In this document: positions 31,166-38,630 of the stretch, in pieces
Layout: every line of letters starts with the position of its first letter
How positions within the stretch are numbered: the first letter of the stretch is position 1
DNA from: Oscillospiraceae bacterium
GTDB taxonomy: Bacteria > Bacillota > Clostridia > Oscillospirales > Ruminococcaceae
NCBI GenBank assembly: GCA_017541275.1
Contig: JAFXZM010000037.1
Coordinates: forward strand, 1-38,909
Reading direction: 5' to 3'
Length of the DNA: 38,909 bases
Notes under the pieces: generated by a model
Databases searched by the model: none
Told to the model about the DNA's origin: nothing
The model's input: only the letters and a program-made list of their open reading frames with translations
Position numbers and translations under genes: made by a program

Positions 31166-31423
31166 TCAGTGCTGCGATTGCTCGTAAGCAGCACGGACGG
31201 CCTTGGCAAGCTGATCGGCACAGGAGGTCGGGCGTCTGCCGCAGAGATTGCCCAGCAGCTTTTCCTCGATTGCACTGACCGTCCAGCCGTCCACCAGCTT
31301 GGAAATCGCTTTCAGATTGCCGTTGCATCCGCCGATAAACACGATATTCGTGATGACGTCATCCTCGATGTGAAAATGAATCTCCTGTGCGCAGACCATT
31401 TCCGTTTTGTAAACAAAATCCAT
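31166..31423 (-). CDS. TSCPD domain-containing protein (TIGR03905-like)
   Basis: An 85-aa intact protein. The name-giving motif appears as TSCADQLAKA near residue 66, and FIGGCNGNLKAISKLVDGW is the conserved central segment. Similar domains occur at the C-terminus of some ribonucleotide reductases and as small stand-alone proteins of unknown function. ATG follows AAAGGAG by 9 nt. It is the first gene of a three-gene group whose other two members are broken (radical SAM, MarR). A hairpin lies right upstream of its ribosome site. It may still be functional on its own. Confidence 0.87.
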   Translation of the reverse strand: MDFVYKTEMVCAQEIHFHIEDDVITNIVFIGGCNGNLKAISKLVDGWTVSAIEEKLLGNLCGRRPTSCADQLAKAVRAAYEQSQH

Positions 31424-31442
31424 TTACAGCAGCTCCTTTCGG

Positions 31443-31466
31443 CACCACCGCACAGAGCTGGTGGTG
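31443..31466 (-). other. Hairpin upstream of the TSCPD ribosome site
   Basis: CACCAC pairs with GTGGTG (6 bp, 12-nt loop), about 10 nt before the Shine-Dalgarno sequence. It may affect translation; no known riboswitch is recognised. Apart from this and the hairpin at 31516-31548, the stretch 31424-31626 shows no gene. Confidence 0.35.
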
Positions 31467-31515
31467 TTTCCTTAGCATTGATGGTGGAAGTGCCCCTATC
31501 CTCCCACTGTTGGAA

Positions 31516-31548
31516 CGAAAAATGTATTCCGCACTTTGCGGCGTGCGG
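31516..31548 (-). terminator. Possible terminator of the pyrH-ispG operon
   Basis: Minus strand CCGCAC pairs with GTGCGG, then AATACATTTTTCG. The stem is short and the T-run offset, so this is a weak candidate about 80 nt beyond ispG. Confidence 0.4.
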
Positions 31549-31626
31549 TCGGGGGCGCTGCCTCCGAATCCCGTGAGCTTTTGATTGGGCGCTCAGCAGC
31601 CTGTGCGAAAGCTGCGGGCTGCCTGC

Positions 31627-32664
31627 TCACATTTTCCCGATCTCTTCGAGCAGCGCGTCCACAATCTGTTCTTCGGGAATTTTCCGGAGTACTTCGCCCT
31701 TTTTGAATAGTACCGCGCAGCCGTCGCCGCCTGCTATGCCGATATCAGCCTCTTTCGCCTCACCGGGGCCGTTGACCACGCAGCCCATGACTGCGACCTT
31801 GATATCCTTTTCGCAGCCGCGCAGCGCCTCCTCGACGCGGTTTGCCGCAGAGATCAGGTCGATGCGGGTTCTGCCGCAGGTCGGGCAGGAGACAAGCTGC
31901 ACGCCGCCGCGTTTGCCGATTGCCCGGAGAATATCCTGCGCCGCCGCGATCTCACGCACCGGGTCAGCCGTCAGCGATACGCGGATGGTCTCGCCGATGC
32001 CGTCGCAGAGCAGTGAGCCGATGCCGGCCGCGGATTTGATCAGTCCCATGCGCTCGGTGCCGGCTTCGGTCACGCCCAGATGCAGCGGGTAATCGCAGCG
32101 CTCCGCAGCGAGGCGGTAGCAGGCGATCATATTCTGCACATCGGAGGATTTGATCGAGATGACGATGTCATGAAAATCGCACCGTTCAAGCAATTCTGCG
32201 TGATGCAGTGCGCTCTCGACCATTGCCTCCGGGGTCGGCCCGCCGTATTTCGCGAGCAGCGCCTTCTCGACGGAGCCGGAGTTTACGCCGATGCGGATGG
32301 GGATATTTTTATGCAGACATTTCTCCGCGACAGCCTTGACTCTGTCCATGCCGCCGATATTGCCGGGATTGATGCGGATTTTGTCAATGCCCGCGTCAGC
32401 CGCAGCGAGGGCGAGCTTCCAGTCGAAGTGGATATCCGCGACAAGGGGGATCGACACGGCCTCTTTGAGCGCGGGGATCAGCGAAACAGCGTTCATATCG
32501 GGAATCGCGGCACGGAGAATCTCACAGCCTGCGGCTTCAAGTGCCTTTGCCTGCGCGACCGAGCCGGGAATATCATCGGAGCGGGTATTGAGCATGGACT
32601 GGATGTAGATATGCTTGCCGTCGAGGGTACAGTCACCGACGCGGACGGGATGCAGGTTTCTCAT
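31627..32664 (-). CDS. ispG: 4-hydroxy-3-methylbut-2-enyl diphosphate synthase
   Basis: A 345-aa iron-sulfur enzyme of the MEP isoprenoid pathway (MEcPP to HMBPP). The TIM-barrel part contains VADIHFDWKLALAA, DKIRINPGNIGG and RIGVNSGSVEK. The 4Fe-4S part has SCPTCGRTRID (Cys about 260 and 263) and GCVVNGPGEAKEADIG (Cys about 295). ATG 32664 lies 10 nt after AAAGGA and overlaps the upstream stop (ATGA). It follows dxr and rseP in the same operon, separated by two membrane-protein genes. Last gene of the operon in the window. Confidence 0.96.
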   Translation of the reverse strand: MRNLHPVRVGDCTLDGKHIYIQSMLNTRSDDIPGSVAQAKALEAAGCEILRAAIPDMNAVSLIPALKEAVSIPLVADIHFDWKLALAAADAGIDKIRINPGNIGGMDRVKAVAEKCLHKNIPIRIGVNSGSVEKALLAKYGGPTPEAMVESALHHAELLERCDFHDIVISIKSSDVQNMIACYRLAAERCDYPLHLGVTEAGTERMGLIKSAAGIGSLLCDGIGETIRVSLTADPVREIAAAQDILRAIGKRGGVQLVSCPTCGRTRIDLISAANRVEEALRGCEKDIKVAVMGCVVNGPGEAKEADIGIAGGDGCAVLFKKGEVLRKIPEEQIVDALLEEIGKM

Positions 32665-33185
32665 TCGGAATCGTCCTTTCTGTTTTCTTTTTTGTTGAAT
32701 TCGAGCAGGGTAATTTTGCCGCATGTGACGACCGTTACGGAGCCGGGGTCATGGGGATATTTGCGGGAAACGGGGATGCGGTATTTGCCGTCGGGGAGAT
32801 AGACAATGGCTTTTTCGCCGGTGAAGGTGCGTTCGGTGTGGTGAACGGGAATTGTCGAAACGGCAGCAGAATCGTCGATATTGGATTTGAGGTGCAGGAA
32901 AAAGGCGGCAGCGGCAAAGACAAGCATGGTTGCGATGACCGCGGCGCAGAATTCATAGCTTTTTGAGATGAACCCGGGAATGAGCAGCACGGCAAACAGG
33001 CCGATGCCCTGAAGCATGACCTTGACGTTCTGGTTATTGCCGCCGCGGAATTTGGCGAGCTGTTCGGGCGTAATGGCGGCGAGCTCCGGAATCTGAGCGG
33101 CACTGATCTCGCGCTGATCGTCCTCGGAGAGTTTTTTCGGTTTTGAGATTCTGCGCACAAACGGCGCTTTGAGCATTTTTTTCAT
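32661..33185 (-). CDS. Membrane protein of unknown function with PVHH...YLPDGKY domain (paralogue of next gene)
   Basis: A 174-aa protein. The N-terminal ~55 aa are basic and cytoplasmic-looking (KPKKLSEDDQREIS...). Two TM helices are at about 57-75 and 79-98, and a soluble C-terminal domain of about 75 aa follows. That domain has PVHHTERTF and IVYLPDGKYRIPV, and ends with a strand-rich ITLLEFNKK. The same PVHH....YLPDG.Y pattern closes the larger neighbour at 33213, so the two are tandem paralogues of one domain on different membrane anchors. ATG follows GAGGGA by 6 nt; the stop overlaps the ispG start. Not recognised as a known family. Confidence 0.82.
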   Translation of the reverse strand: MKKMLKAPFVRRISKPKKLSEDDQREISAAQIPELAAITPEQLAKFRGGNNQNVKVMLQGIGLFAVLLIPGFISKSYEFCAAVIATMLVFAAAAFFLHLKSNIDDSAAVSTIPVHHTERTFTGEKAIVYLPDGKYRIPVSRKYPHDPGSVTVVTCGKITLLEFNKKENRKDDSE

Positions 33186-33212
33186 AACGATCCCTCTTTT
33201 TATGCGCAGGCG

Positions 33213-33941
33213 TCAGCAGTCCCGTGCATTGATATCATACGGCCGCCAGAGGATGCTGCCGCGGTATTTGATGATGATGATATTCCGCACATCTGTGTAG
33301 CAGTTGTGCAGCACATAGCGCCCGTCGGGGAGATAGCACACAATATAATTCTCCGTCCATCTGCGTCCGTGCTTGCCGTAGCGTGTGAGATCATAGCAAT
33401 GATGCACCGGCACGATGATATGCACGGCGCTTTCGTCGATATCCTCCCATGCGCGGCGCCTTGCCGCAATGAGGAGCGCGGCAAGAAAGGCCACGGCGGC
33501 TGCGATCAACGCAATGGGCAGGATCTTCCCGAGCGGAACTGGATTCTCATGTCTCCTGATGCGTCTTCTTCTGCCGCCCCCTCCGAAACAGACCAGCGTG
33601 AAAATTCCGGCAGCAGCAGCAGCGGCGAACGCATACAGGATTCCGCCGCGGCTTTCCGCCATTTCCCTGCGGATGCGCATGATCTGCTGTTCGGGAAGCG
33701 GATACCAGAGCGGCTGCTCGCATTCCTCACAGAGCGCTTTTTCTGACAGGGAAAGGTGCTGATAGTACATGAAGAAGCCGAACAGCACTGCGGCGGGGCA
33801 GGCAATTCCCGCCGCGATCATCCCGATCATGCCGAGTCCGGAGGAGCCGCCCGCGATCACGCCGAAGGGCATTGCCATGATCGCAAGCGCAATCGGCAGT
33901 GTGTGCCCTTGAAACGGGCAGGAATACTTCAGCCGGAGCAT
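33213..33941 (-). CDS. Four-TM membrane protein of unknown function with PVHH...YLPDGRY domain
   Basis: A 242-aa protein. Hydrophobic helices lie at about 13-31, 36-60, 99-117 and 138-158. A loop with a CEEC cysteine pair (about 72-75) sits between helices 2 and 3. The soluble C-terminus (about 165-242) has PVHHCYDL, IVCYLPDGRYVLHN and IIIIKYRGSILW and resembles the domain of the 174-aa neighbour. The start is ATG 33941, 8 nt after GAGG; the GTG three codons upstream overlaps that site. It lies between rseP and ispG, where most clostridial operons have no extra gene. Possible RseP-linked membrane factor; that is inference. Confidence 0.8.
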   Translation of the reverse strand: MLRLKYSCPFQGHTLPIALAIMAMPFGVIAGGSSGLGMIGMIAAGIACPAAVLFGFFMYYQHLSLSEKALCEECEQPLWYPLPEQQIMRIRREMAESRGGILYAFAAAAAAGIFTLVCFGGGGRRRRIRRHENPVPLGKILPIALIAAAVAFLAALLIAARRRAWEDIDESAVHIIVPVHHCYDLTRYGKHGRRWTENYIVCYLPDGRYVLHNCYTDVRNIIIIKYRGSILWRPYDINARDC

Positions 33942-33975
33942 CGGGTTCACCTCTTTCGCAGATGAATGTCAGGGT

Positions 33976-35025
33976 CTACCTTTGGAATATTTTGGATACA
34001 TCCTGGAACGTAATCGCGATCATGAGCAGCATGAGCGCGGAGAGCCCGACCAGATGGATCGTGCCCTCGACCTTTGCGGGAATGGGCTTCCTGCGGATTG
34101 CCTCGATGATGAGAAACACAAAGCGGCCGCCGTCAAGCGCAGGGAACGGAATCAGATTGAAGATGCCGACATTGATCGTGATGAAGCTCATGAGGTCGAG
34201 CAGCGTCATGATCTTGTCGTGAATGGTCTCGCTCATGGAAACGACCTCAGTGGTGGTGTCGATGATGCCGACCACGCCGGAGAGATCATGGAACCCGTAC
34301 TTGCCGCGGATGAGGTCGCGCAGAGAGATCCAGATGAGTCGGGCGGTCGAGACAAAGCTGCGGCAGGTGTAGCTGAGCACGCCGGTAAAGGTTTTTTTCT
34401 CGCCGCGGACATAGAAATCGAGCATGCCCTTTGTCTTGCTGTCGCCGAATTTCACATGCTCCAGCGTGATCTCCTCGCCCCCGCGCTCGACAACGACGGT
34501 GAATTCCTCGCAGTCGTCATTCTGCAGGGCATAGGAGATGTCGGTCGCGGTGAAGATGTGCAGGCCGTTGATCGAGATGAAACGGTCGCCCTTTTGCAGC
34601 CAGCCGTCGGAGGATGCAACGGAATTGCCGTTTTCGTCGGCATGGAACGCAGCGATCGTGTTGGAGGTAATGGCGCTGTCCATGCAGGTGACGATGACGA
34701 TGAGAACGAAGCCGAGCACGAGATTCATGGCCGCGCCTGCGACGGTGACGATCATGCGCTTCCAGACGGGCGCCTTGCGGAAGGCTCTTGGGTCTTTGGA
34801 TTCATCGTCCTCGCCCTCCATGGCGCAGTAGCCGCCGATCGGGAAAAGGCGGAGGGTATACTTGGTCTCGCCGCGTTTTTTCTGGATGAGCTTTGGCCCC
34901 ATGCCGATCGAGAATTCGAGAACGCGGATGCCGCTTTTTTTTGCGGCGACGAAATGTCCTCCCTCATGGATCATGATGATGACGCCGAAGCAGAGAACGG
35001 CGACGAGAACGGTTACAATGGTCAT
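33976..35025 (-). CDS. rseP: RseP/RasP site-2 membrane metalloprotease (M50)
   Basis: A 349-aa intramembrane zinc protease. HEGGH at 20-24 in the first TM helix and NLIPFPALDGG near 290-300 (metal-binding Asp about 298) are the S2P signatures. A PDZ-like domain lies between (about 155-225; GWLQKGDRFISINGLHI). In Firmicutes the family cleaves anti-sigma factors and signal-peptide remnants inside the membrane. ATG 35025 follows AAAGGAG by 11 nt. The 112-nt gap from dxr holds two small hairpins (GACAA/TTGTC, GCTTAC/GTAAGC). Part of the pyrH-ispG operon. Confidence 0.95.
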   Translation of the reverse strand: MTIVTVLVAVLCFGVIIMIHEGGHFVAAKKSGIRVLEFSIGMGPKLIQKKRGETKYTLRLFPIGGYCAMEGEDDESKDPRAFRKAPVWKRMIVTVAGAAMNLVLGFVLIVIVTCMDSAITSNTIAAFHADENGNSVASSDGWLQKGDRFISINGLHIFTATDISYALQNDDCEEFTVVVERGGEEITLEHVKFGDSKTKGMLDFYVRGEKKTFTGVLSYTCRSFVSTARLIWISLRDLIRGKYGFHDLSGVVGIIDTTTEVVSMSETIHDKIMTLLDLMSFITINVGIFNLIPFPALDGGRFVFLIIEAIRRKPIPAKVEGTIHLVGLSALMLLMIAITFQDVSKIFQR

Positions 35026-35045
35026 TGGATATAAAAACTCCTTTC

Positions 35046-35063
35046 GCTTACTGTATGGTAAGC
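35046..35063 (-). other. Hairpin before the rseP ribosome site
   Basis: GCTTAC-CATACA-GTAAGC (perfect 6-bp stem) lies right upstream of AAAGGAG in the dxr-rseP gap; a second GACAA/TTGTC hairpin is at 35092-35115. No T-run follows them, so they are not obvious terminators. Confidence 0.4.
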
Positions 35064-35137
35064 AAATCGTAACTCTGAAGAATGAAAGACAGACAACAGT
35101 TATGTGATGATTGTCAGAAAATGGTGCGGCGGTGGGG

Positions 35138-36286
35138 TTATGCCAAAATCTGCGCTCTGACAAACTCCCTTGCAGCGCTGTCTGCTGCGGCAACATCCTC
35201 ATAGCAGGTCAGCTCTGTCACCGGCACATGATCCAGTGCGGCACTGACCAGCTCGCCGATGCGCAGGAACGGGATTTTCCGCGCAAGGAATGCCGCGACG
35301 GCCTCCTCATTTGCGCCGTTTGCGATACAGGGCGCACTGCCGCCGCGCTCGCTCGCCTTGATGCAGGCGGTCAGGCAGTCGAAGGTGTCGTAATCGGGCT
35401 TTGCAAAGGTCAGCGTACCGTAATCGGTCAGGGAGAGCGGCCGTGTCGGGCAGGGGAGCCGCTCCGGATAGAGCAGCGCATACTGAATCGGAATCTTCAT
35501 ATCCGGCACGCCCATCTGCCCGATTACCGATTCATCGTTATACACGACCGCAGAATGCAGCACGCTCTGCCGGTGAACGACGATCTCGATCTGATCGGGT
35601 CTGAGGTCAAAGAGCCAGCGTGCCTCGATGAATTCGAGACCCTTGTTCATGAGCGTTGCGGAATCGACCGTAATTTTCGCGCCCATGCTCCAGTTCGGGT
35701 GATTGAGCGCCTGCTCAACGGTAATATCCCGCAGCTCGGCCTTGGTCTTGCCGAAAAAGGGGCCGCCGGAAGCCGTCAGGATGATCTTTTTGAGCTGCTT
35801 TGCCTGATTTCCGCGCAGGCATTGGAAAATAGCGGAATGCTCGCTGTCGATCGGGTAGATCGGCACGCCCTTTTCCGCAGCAGCCTGCATGACGAGCGCA
35901 CCGCCCGCGACGAGGGTCTCCTTGTTTGCGAGGGCAATGGGCTTGCCTGCGGCGATGCCGGTGAGGGTCGGCTTCAGACCGACCATGCCGACGACGGAAT
36001 TGAGCAGCGTTTCGGTCGAGCTGTGCTGTGCAATTTCACAGAGACCGTCCGTTCCTGCCAAAATGCGGCAGCCAAGACCGGCTGCCGCTTCTTTTAATGC
36101 AGAATAACGGGATTCATCTGCGATGCACAGCAGCTCCGGGCGCAGAACGCGCGCCTGTCTCACAAGCTCGTCAACACTGGAATTCGCAGAGAGCGCGGTG
36201 ATGCGCAGATGATGCATCTGTGCGACCTCGATCGCCTGCGTGCCGATACTTCCGGTTGAACCGAGAATTGCAGCGCTGTTTGTCAT
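35138..36286 (-). CDS. dxr: 1-deoxy-D-xylulose 5-phosphate reductoisomerase
   Basis: A 382-aa NADPH-dependent enzyme that makes MEP, the committed step of the MEP pathway. The nucleotide-binding start is ILGSTGSIGTQAIEV (7-21). LANKETLVAGG, PIDSEHSAIFQCL (metal and substrate binding) and SMGAKITVDSATLMNKGLE are all conserved. Length fits. ATG 36286 follows AAGGAG by 10 nt. Upstream is cdsA, downstream rseP, the normal Firmicutes order. Confidence 0.96.
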   Translation of the reverse strand: MTNSAAILGSTGSIGTQAIEVAQMHHLRITALSANSSVDELVRQARVLRPELLCIADESRYSALKEAAAGLGCRILAGTDGLCEIAQHSSTETLLNSVVGMVGLKPTLTGIAAGKPIALANKETLVAGGALVMQAAAEKGVPIYPIDSEHSAIFQCLRGNQAKQLKKIILTASGGPFFGKTKAELRDITVEQALNHPNWSMGAKITVDSATLMNKGLEFIEARWLFDLRPDQIEIVVHRQSVLHSAVVYNDESVIGQMGVPDMKIPIQYALLYPERLPCPTRPLSLTDYGTLTFAKPDYDTFDCLTACIKASERGGSAPCIANGANEEAVAAFLARKIPFLRIGELVSAALDHVPVTELTCYEDVAAADSAAREFVRAQILA

Positions 36287-36329
36287 ATTGAAGAATCTCC
36301 TTTTGTAAAAATGTGCAGGGAAGGCTCTG

Positions 36330-37163
36330 TTACAGTTCAAAGAATGTGGTTGCCTGCACGAAGGCCGTAAAGAACGGGAGCACCAGCAGAACGCTGTCGA
36401 AGCGGTCGAGGATGCCGCCGTGACCGGGCATGATCTTGCCGTAGTCCTTAATGCCGAGCTGGCGCTTGAGCGTTGAGGCAGCGAGGTCGCCGAGCGTGCC
36501 GAGCACCGCGCAGACCATTGCAATCAGCACAACAGCGAACCAGTTGAGGCTGACGGAAGTGCCCTTTTTCGCCATGGAGGAGGCATAGAGGCCGCAGAAC
36601 ACGACGAAGAACACGACATTGCAGACGATTGCGCCGATAAATCCGGCGACGGTCTTTTTCGGGCTGATTTCGGGGCAGAGCTTTGCGCGGCCGAAGAGCG
36701 TACCGGCGAAATAGGCGCCGGAATCCGCGATCCATGCGCCGCCGAGCGCGAGGATGAGGTAAGCGAGGCCGTGCTGCTCATGGGAATTGTTCAGGGTCAC
36801 GGTCATGGACATCGCGCCGGGAATGAGAAACATGCCCGCAATGATTGCGAAGAAGGTTTTGTCCTCCATACGCTTCTTGTGCCGCACATAGTCATAGAGC
36901 GCGATTGTGACCGCAGCGACCGTCAGCATCGGGCGGTAGCGGGCGGTGAGATTAATCTGAATCATCGGGAGCAGCGCGGAATAGAAGATCGCGGCGACAG
37001 CCGAAAGGTGATAGCGGAGCAGTCTGTTGGCCTTCATATATTCGTAGACCATTGCAGCAGAGAGCATGCCGACCGCGAGGGGCAGCATAAAGGTATTGTG
37101 CAGGAGCAGGATAATGAGCGCAACGACGATGCCGATTCCTGCGCTTATCAATCGTGTAGCCAT
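36330..37163 (-). CDS. cdsA: Phosphatidate cytidylyltransferase
   Basis: A 277-aa integral membrane enzyme that makes CDP-diacylglycerol from phosphatidic acid and CTP. Eight or so hydrophobic helices are visible. The family signature is present as SPKKTVAGFIGAI and, at the C-terminus, KDYGKIMPGHGGILDRFDSV, which carries the catalytic residues. ATG 37163 is the natural start (MATRLISAGIG..), but no ribosome site lies directly in front; GGAGG is 40 nt upstream with a perfect stem-loop between, which would bring it to about 9 nt. It follows uppS by 61 nt. Confidence 0.93.
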   Translation of the reverse strand: MATRLISAGIGIVVALIILLLHNTFMLPLAVGMLSAAMVYEYMKANRLLRYHLSAVAAIFYSALLPMIQINLTARYRPMLTVAAVTIALYDYVRHKKRMEDKTFFAIIAGMFLIPGAMSMTVTLNNSHEQHGLAYLILALGGAWIADSGAYFAGTLFGRAKLCPEISPKKTVAGFIGAIVCNVVFFVVFCGLYASSMAKKGTSVSLNWFAVVLIAMVCAVLGTLGDLAASTLKRQLGIKDYGKIMPGHGGILDRFDSVLLVLPFFTAFVQATTFFEL

Positions 37164-37208
37164 ATATGTTTGCGGCAGACTTCGGAAAGCTGTCTCTGCC
37201 GCGCCTCC
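37164..37208 (-). promoter_or_regulatory. Split ribosome site of cdsA: GGAGG and start joined by a stem-loop
   Basis: Minus strand order: GGAGG (37204-37208), one C, GCGGCAGA (37195-37202), 15-nt loop, TCTGCCGC (37172-37179), AAACATAT, ATG. The stem is a perfect 8 bp. Folding reduces the 40-nt linear spacing to about 9 nt. A similar arrangement is known at phage T4 gene 38. Confidence 0.6.
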
Positions 37209-37224
37209 AATCCAAATGAAAAAA

Positions 37225-37956
37225 TCAAAGACCGCCGAAGCGTCTGGTGCGTCTTGCGAATTCGACGATTGCCTTGTCGAGCTCATCGCCGTTGAAATCG
37301 GGGAACAGCGTATCGCAGAAATAGAATTCCGCATAGGCGCACTGCCAGAGCAGGAAATTCGAGAGCCGCTGCTCGCCGCCGGGGCGGATCATAAGATCGA
37401 CGTCGGGCATCCCGGCGGTATAGAGATGCTGTGCAAAGAGCTCCTCTGTAATATCGTCGGGCTGGAGCTTTCCGTCCTGCACGAGCCTTGCGATGCGCTT
37501 TGCGGCATCGGTGATCTCTCTGCGGGAGCCGTAGTTTGCGGCGATGCCGGCGGTCATCTTCTCGAATTCGCCGGTATCGTGCTCCAGATCGGTAAACATC
37601 TTTTGCAGATCGGGCTCGAAGTCCTGTTTATCGCCGAGCAGCACGACGCGCACGCGGTCGTCGAAATACTTATAGGCGAGCTTGACATACTGCCGGAACA
37701 GGTTCATCAGCGCATGCACCTCATCATCCGGGCGCTTCCAGTTTTCAGTCGAGAAGGCATAGAAGGACATATATTTCACGCCGATCTCTCTGGCATGCCG
37801 CAGCAGCTTATGGAAGGTTTTTGCGCCCTGCACATGTCCGAAGGTACGGGGCATGCCGCGCTTTTTCGCCCAGCGGCCGTTTCCGTCCATGATGATCGCG
37901 ATATGCTGCGGCATCATGTCCGCCGGGACGGGCGGTTCGATTTGTTTTTTTGCCAT
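37225..37956 (-). CDS. uppS: Undecaprenyl diphosphate synthase (isoprenyl transferase)
   Basis: A 243-aa cis-prenyltransferase that extends FPP with IPP to the C55 carrier for wall synthesis. HIAIIMDGNGRWAKKRG (about 18-34) includes the catalytic Asp, followed by GHVQGA, SFYAFSTENWKRP and the C-terminal DVDLMIRPGGEQRLSNFL. All are hallmarks of UppS. ATG follows AAGGAG by 11 nt. Lies between frr and cdsA; dxr and ispG in the same operon supply its precursors. Confidence 0.97.
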   Translation of the reverse strand: MAKKQIEPPVPADMMPQHIAIIMDGNGRWAKKRGMPRTFGHVQGAKTFHKLLRHAREIGVKYMSFYAFSTENWKRPDDEVHALMNLFRQYVKLAYKYFDDRVRVVLLGDKQDFEPDLQKMFTDLEHDTGEFEKMTAGIAANYGSRREITDAAKRIARLVQDGKLQPDDITEELFAQHLYTAGMPDVDLMIRPGGEQRLSNFLLWQCAYAEFYFCDTLFPDFNGDELDKAIVEFARRTRRFGGL

Positions 37957-38002
37957 GCTTGTAATACTCCTTGGGTGTAATAGGGATGCGGAAAACCGGG
38001 CA

Positions 38003-38569
38003 TCAGATGCTCATGATCTCCTTTTCCTTGGCAGCGACGAGCTTGTCAATTTCCTCGGTATAGCGGTCTGTGAGGGTCTGTGCCTTTTTCTCGCCGTTTT
38101 TCTGGTCATCCTCGGTGATTTCGGAATCCTTTTTCAGCTTTTTGTATTTTTCGAGCAGATCTCTGCGCTCATTGCGCACTGCGACCTTTGCCTCATCGCC
38201 GTACTTTTTGATTGTTTTTGCGAGTCCCTTTCTGCGGTCCTCGGTGAGCTGCGGGAAGACGAGGCGGATGGCCTTGCCGTCGTCGGCCGGGGTGATACCG
38301 AGCTCAGAGGCGAGGATGGCCTTGCTGATCGGGCGGATCATGGAGGGGTCCCACGGGGTGATGAGCAGCATTCTTGCCTCCGGCACGGACACTGCCGCGA
38401 CCTGATTGATCGGGGTAGGCGAGCCGTAGTAATCAACGGGGATTTTGTCGAGCACGGCGGGGTTCGCGCGTCCGGCGCGGATCGAGCCGAATTCATTTTG
38501 CAGGCGGTCAATGGTTTTCTTCATGGCCTTTTCGGCGGCATCGAGCTTTTCCTTCATCAGTTCGTTCAT
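38003..38569 (-). CDS. frr: Ribosome recycling factor
   Basis: A 188-aa protein that splits post-termination ribosomes with EF-G. Conserved parts are FGSIRAGRANPAVLD, ITPWDPSMI and FPQLTEDRRKGLAKTIKKYGDEAKVAVRNERRD. ATG 38569 lies 8 nt after AAGGAG; the upstream GTG is too close to that site. pyrH-frr is a near-universal pair in bacteria. Confidence 0.97.
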   Translation of the reverse strand: MNELMKEKLDAAEKAMKKTIDRLQNEFGSIRAGRANPAVLDKIPVDYYGSPTPINQVAAVSVPEARMLLITPWDPSMIRPISKAILASELGITPADDGKAIRLVFPQLTEDRRKGLAKTIKKYGDEAKVAVRNERRDLLEKYKKLKKDSEITEDDQKNGEKKAQTLTDRYTEEIDKLVAAKEKEIMSI

Positions 38570-38630
38570 AACATTCACTCCTTAACAGAAATATTTGGAA
38601 TATCGGGATGGTGCTTCCGGGAATTCCGGA

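Noticed and set aside
33982-35034. 350-codon plus-strand ORF opposite rseP
   Set aside because: The minus strand encodes a complete RseP with HEGGH and LDGG motifs; the opposite frame has no family resemblance and acidic low-complexity composition.
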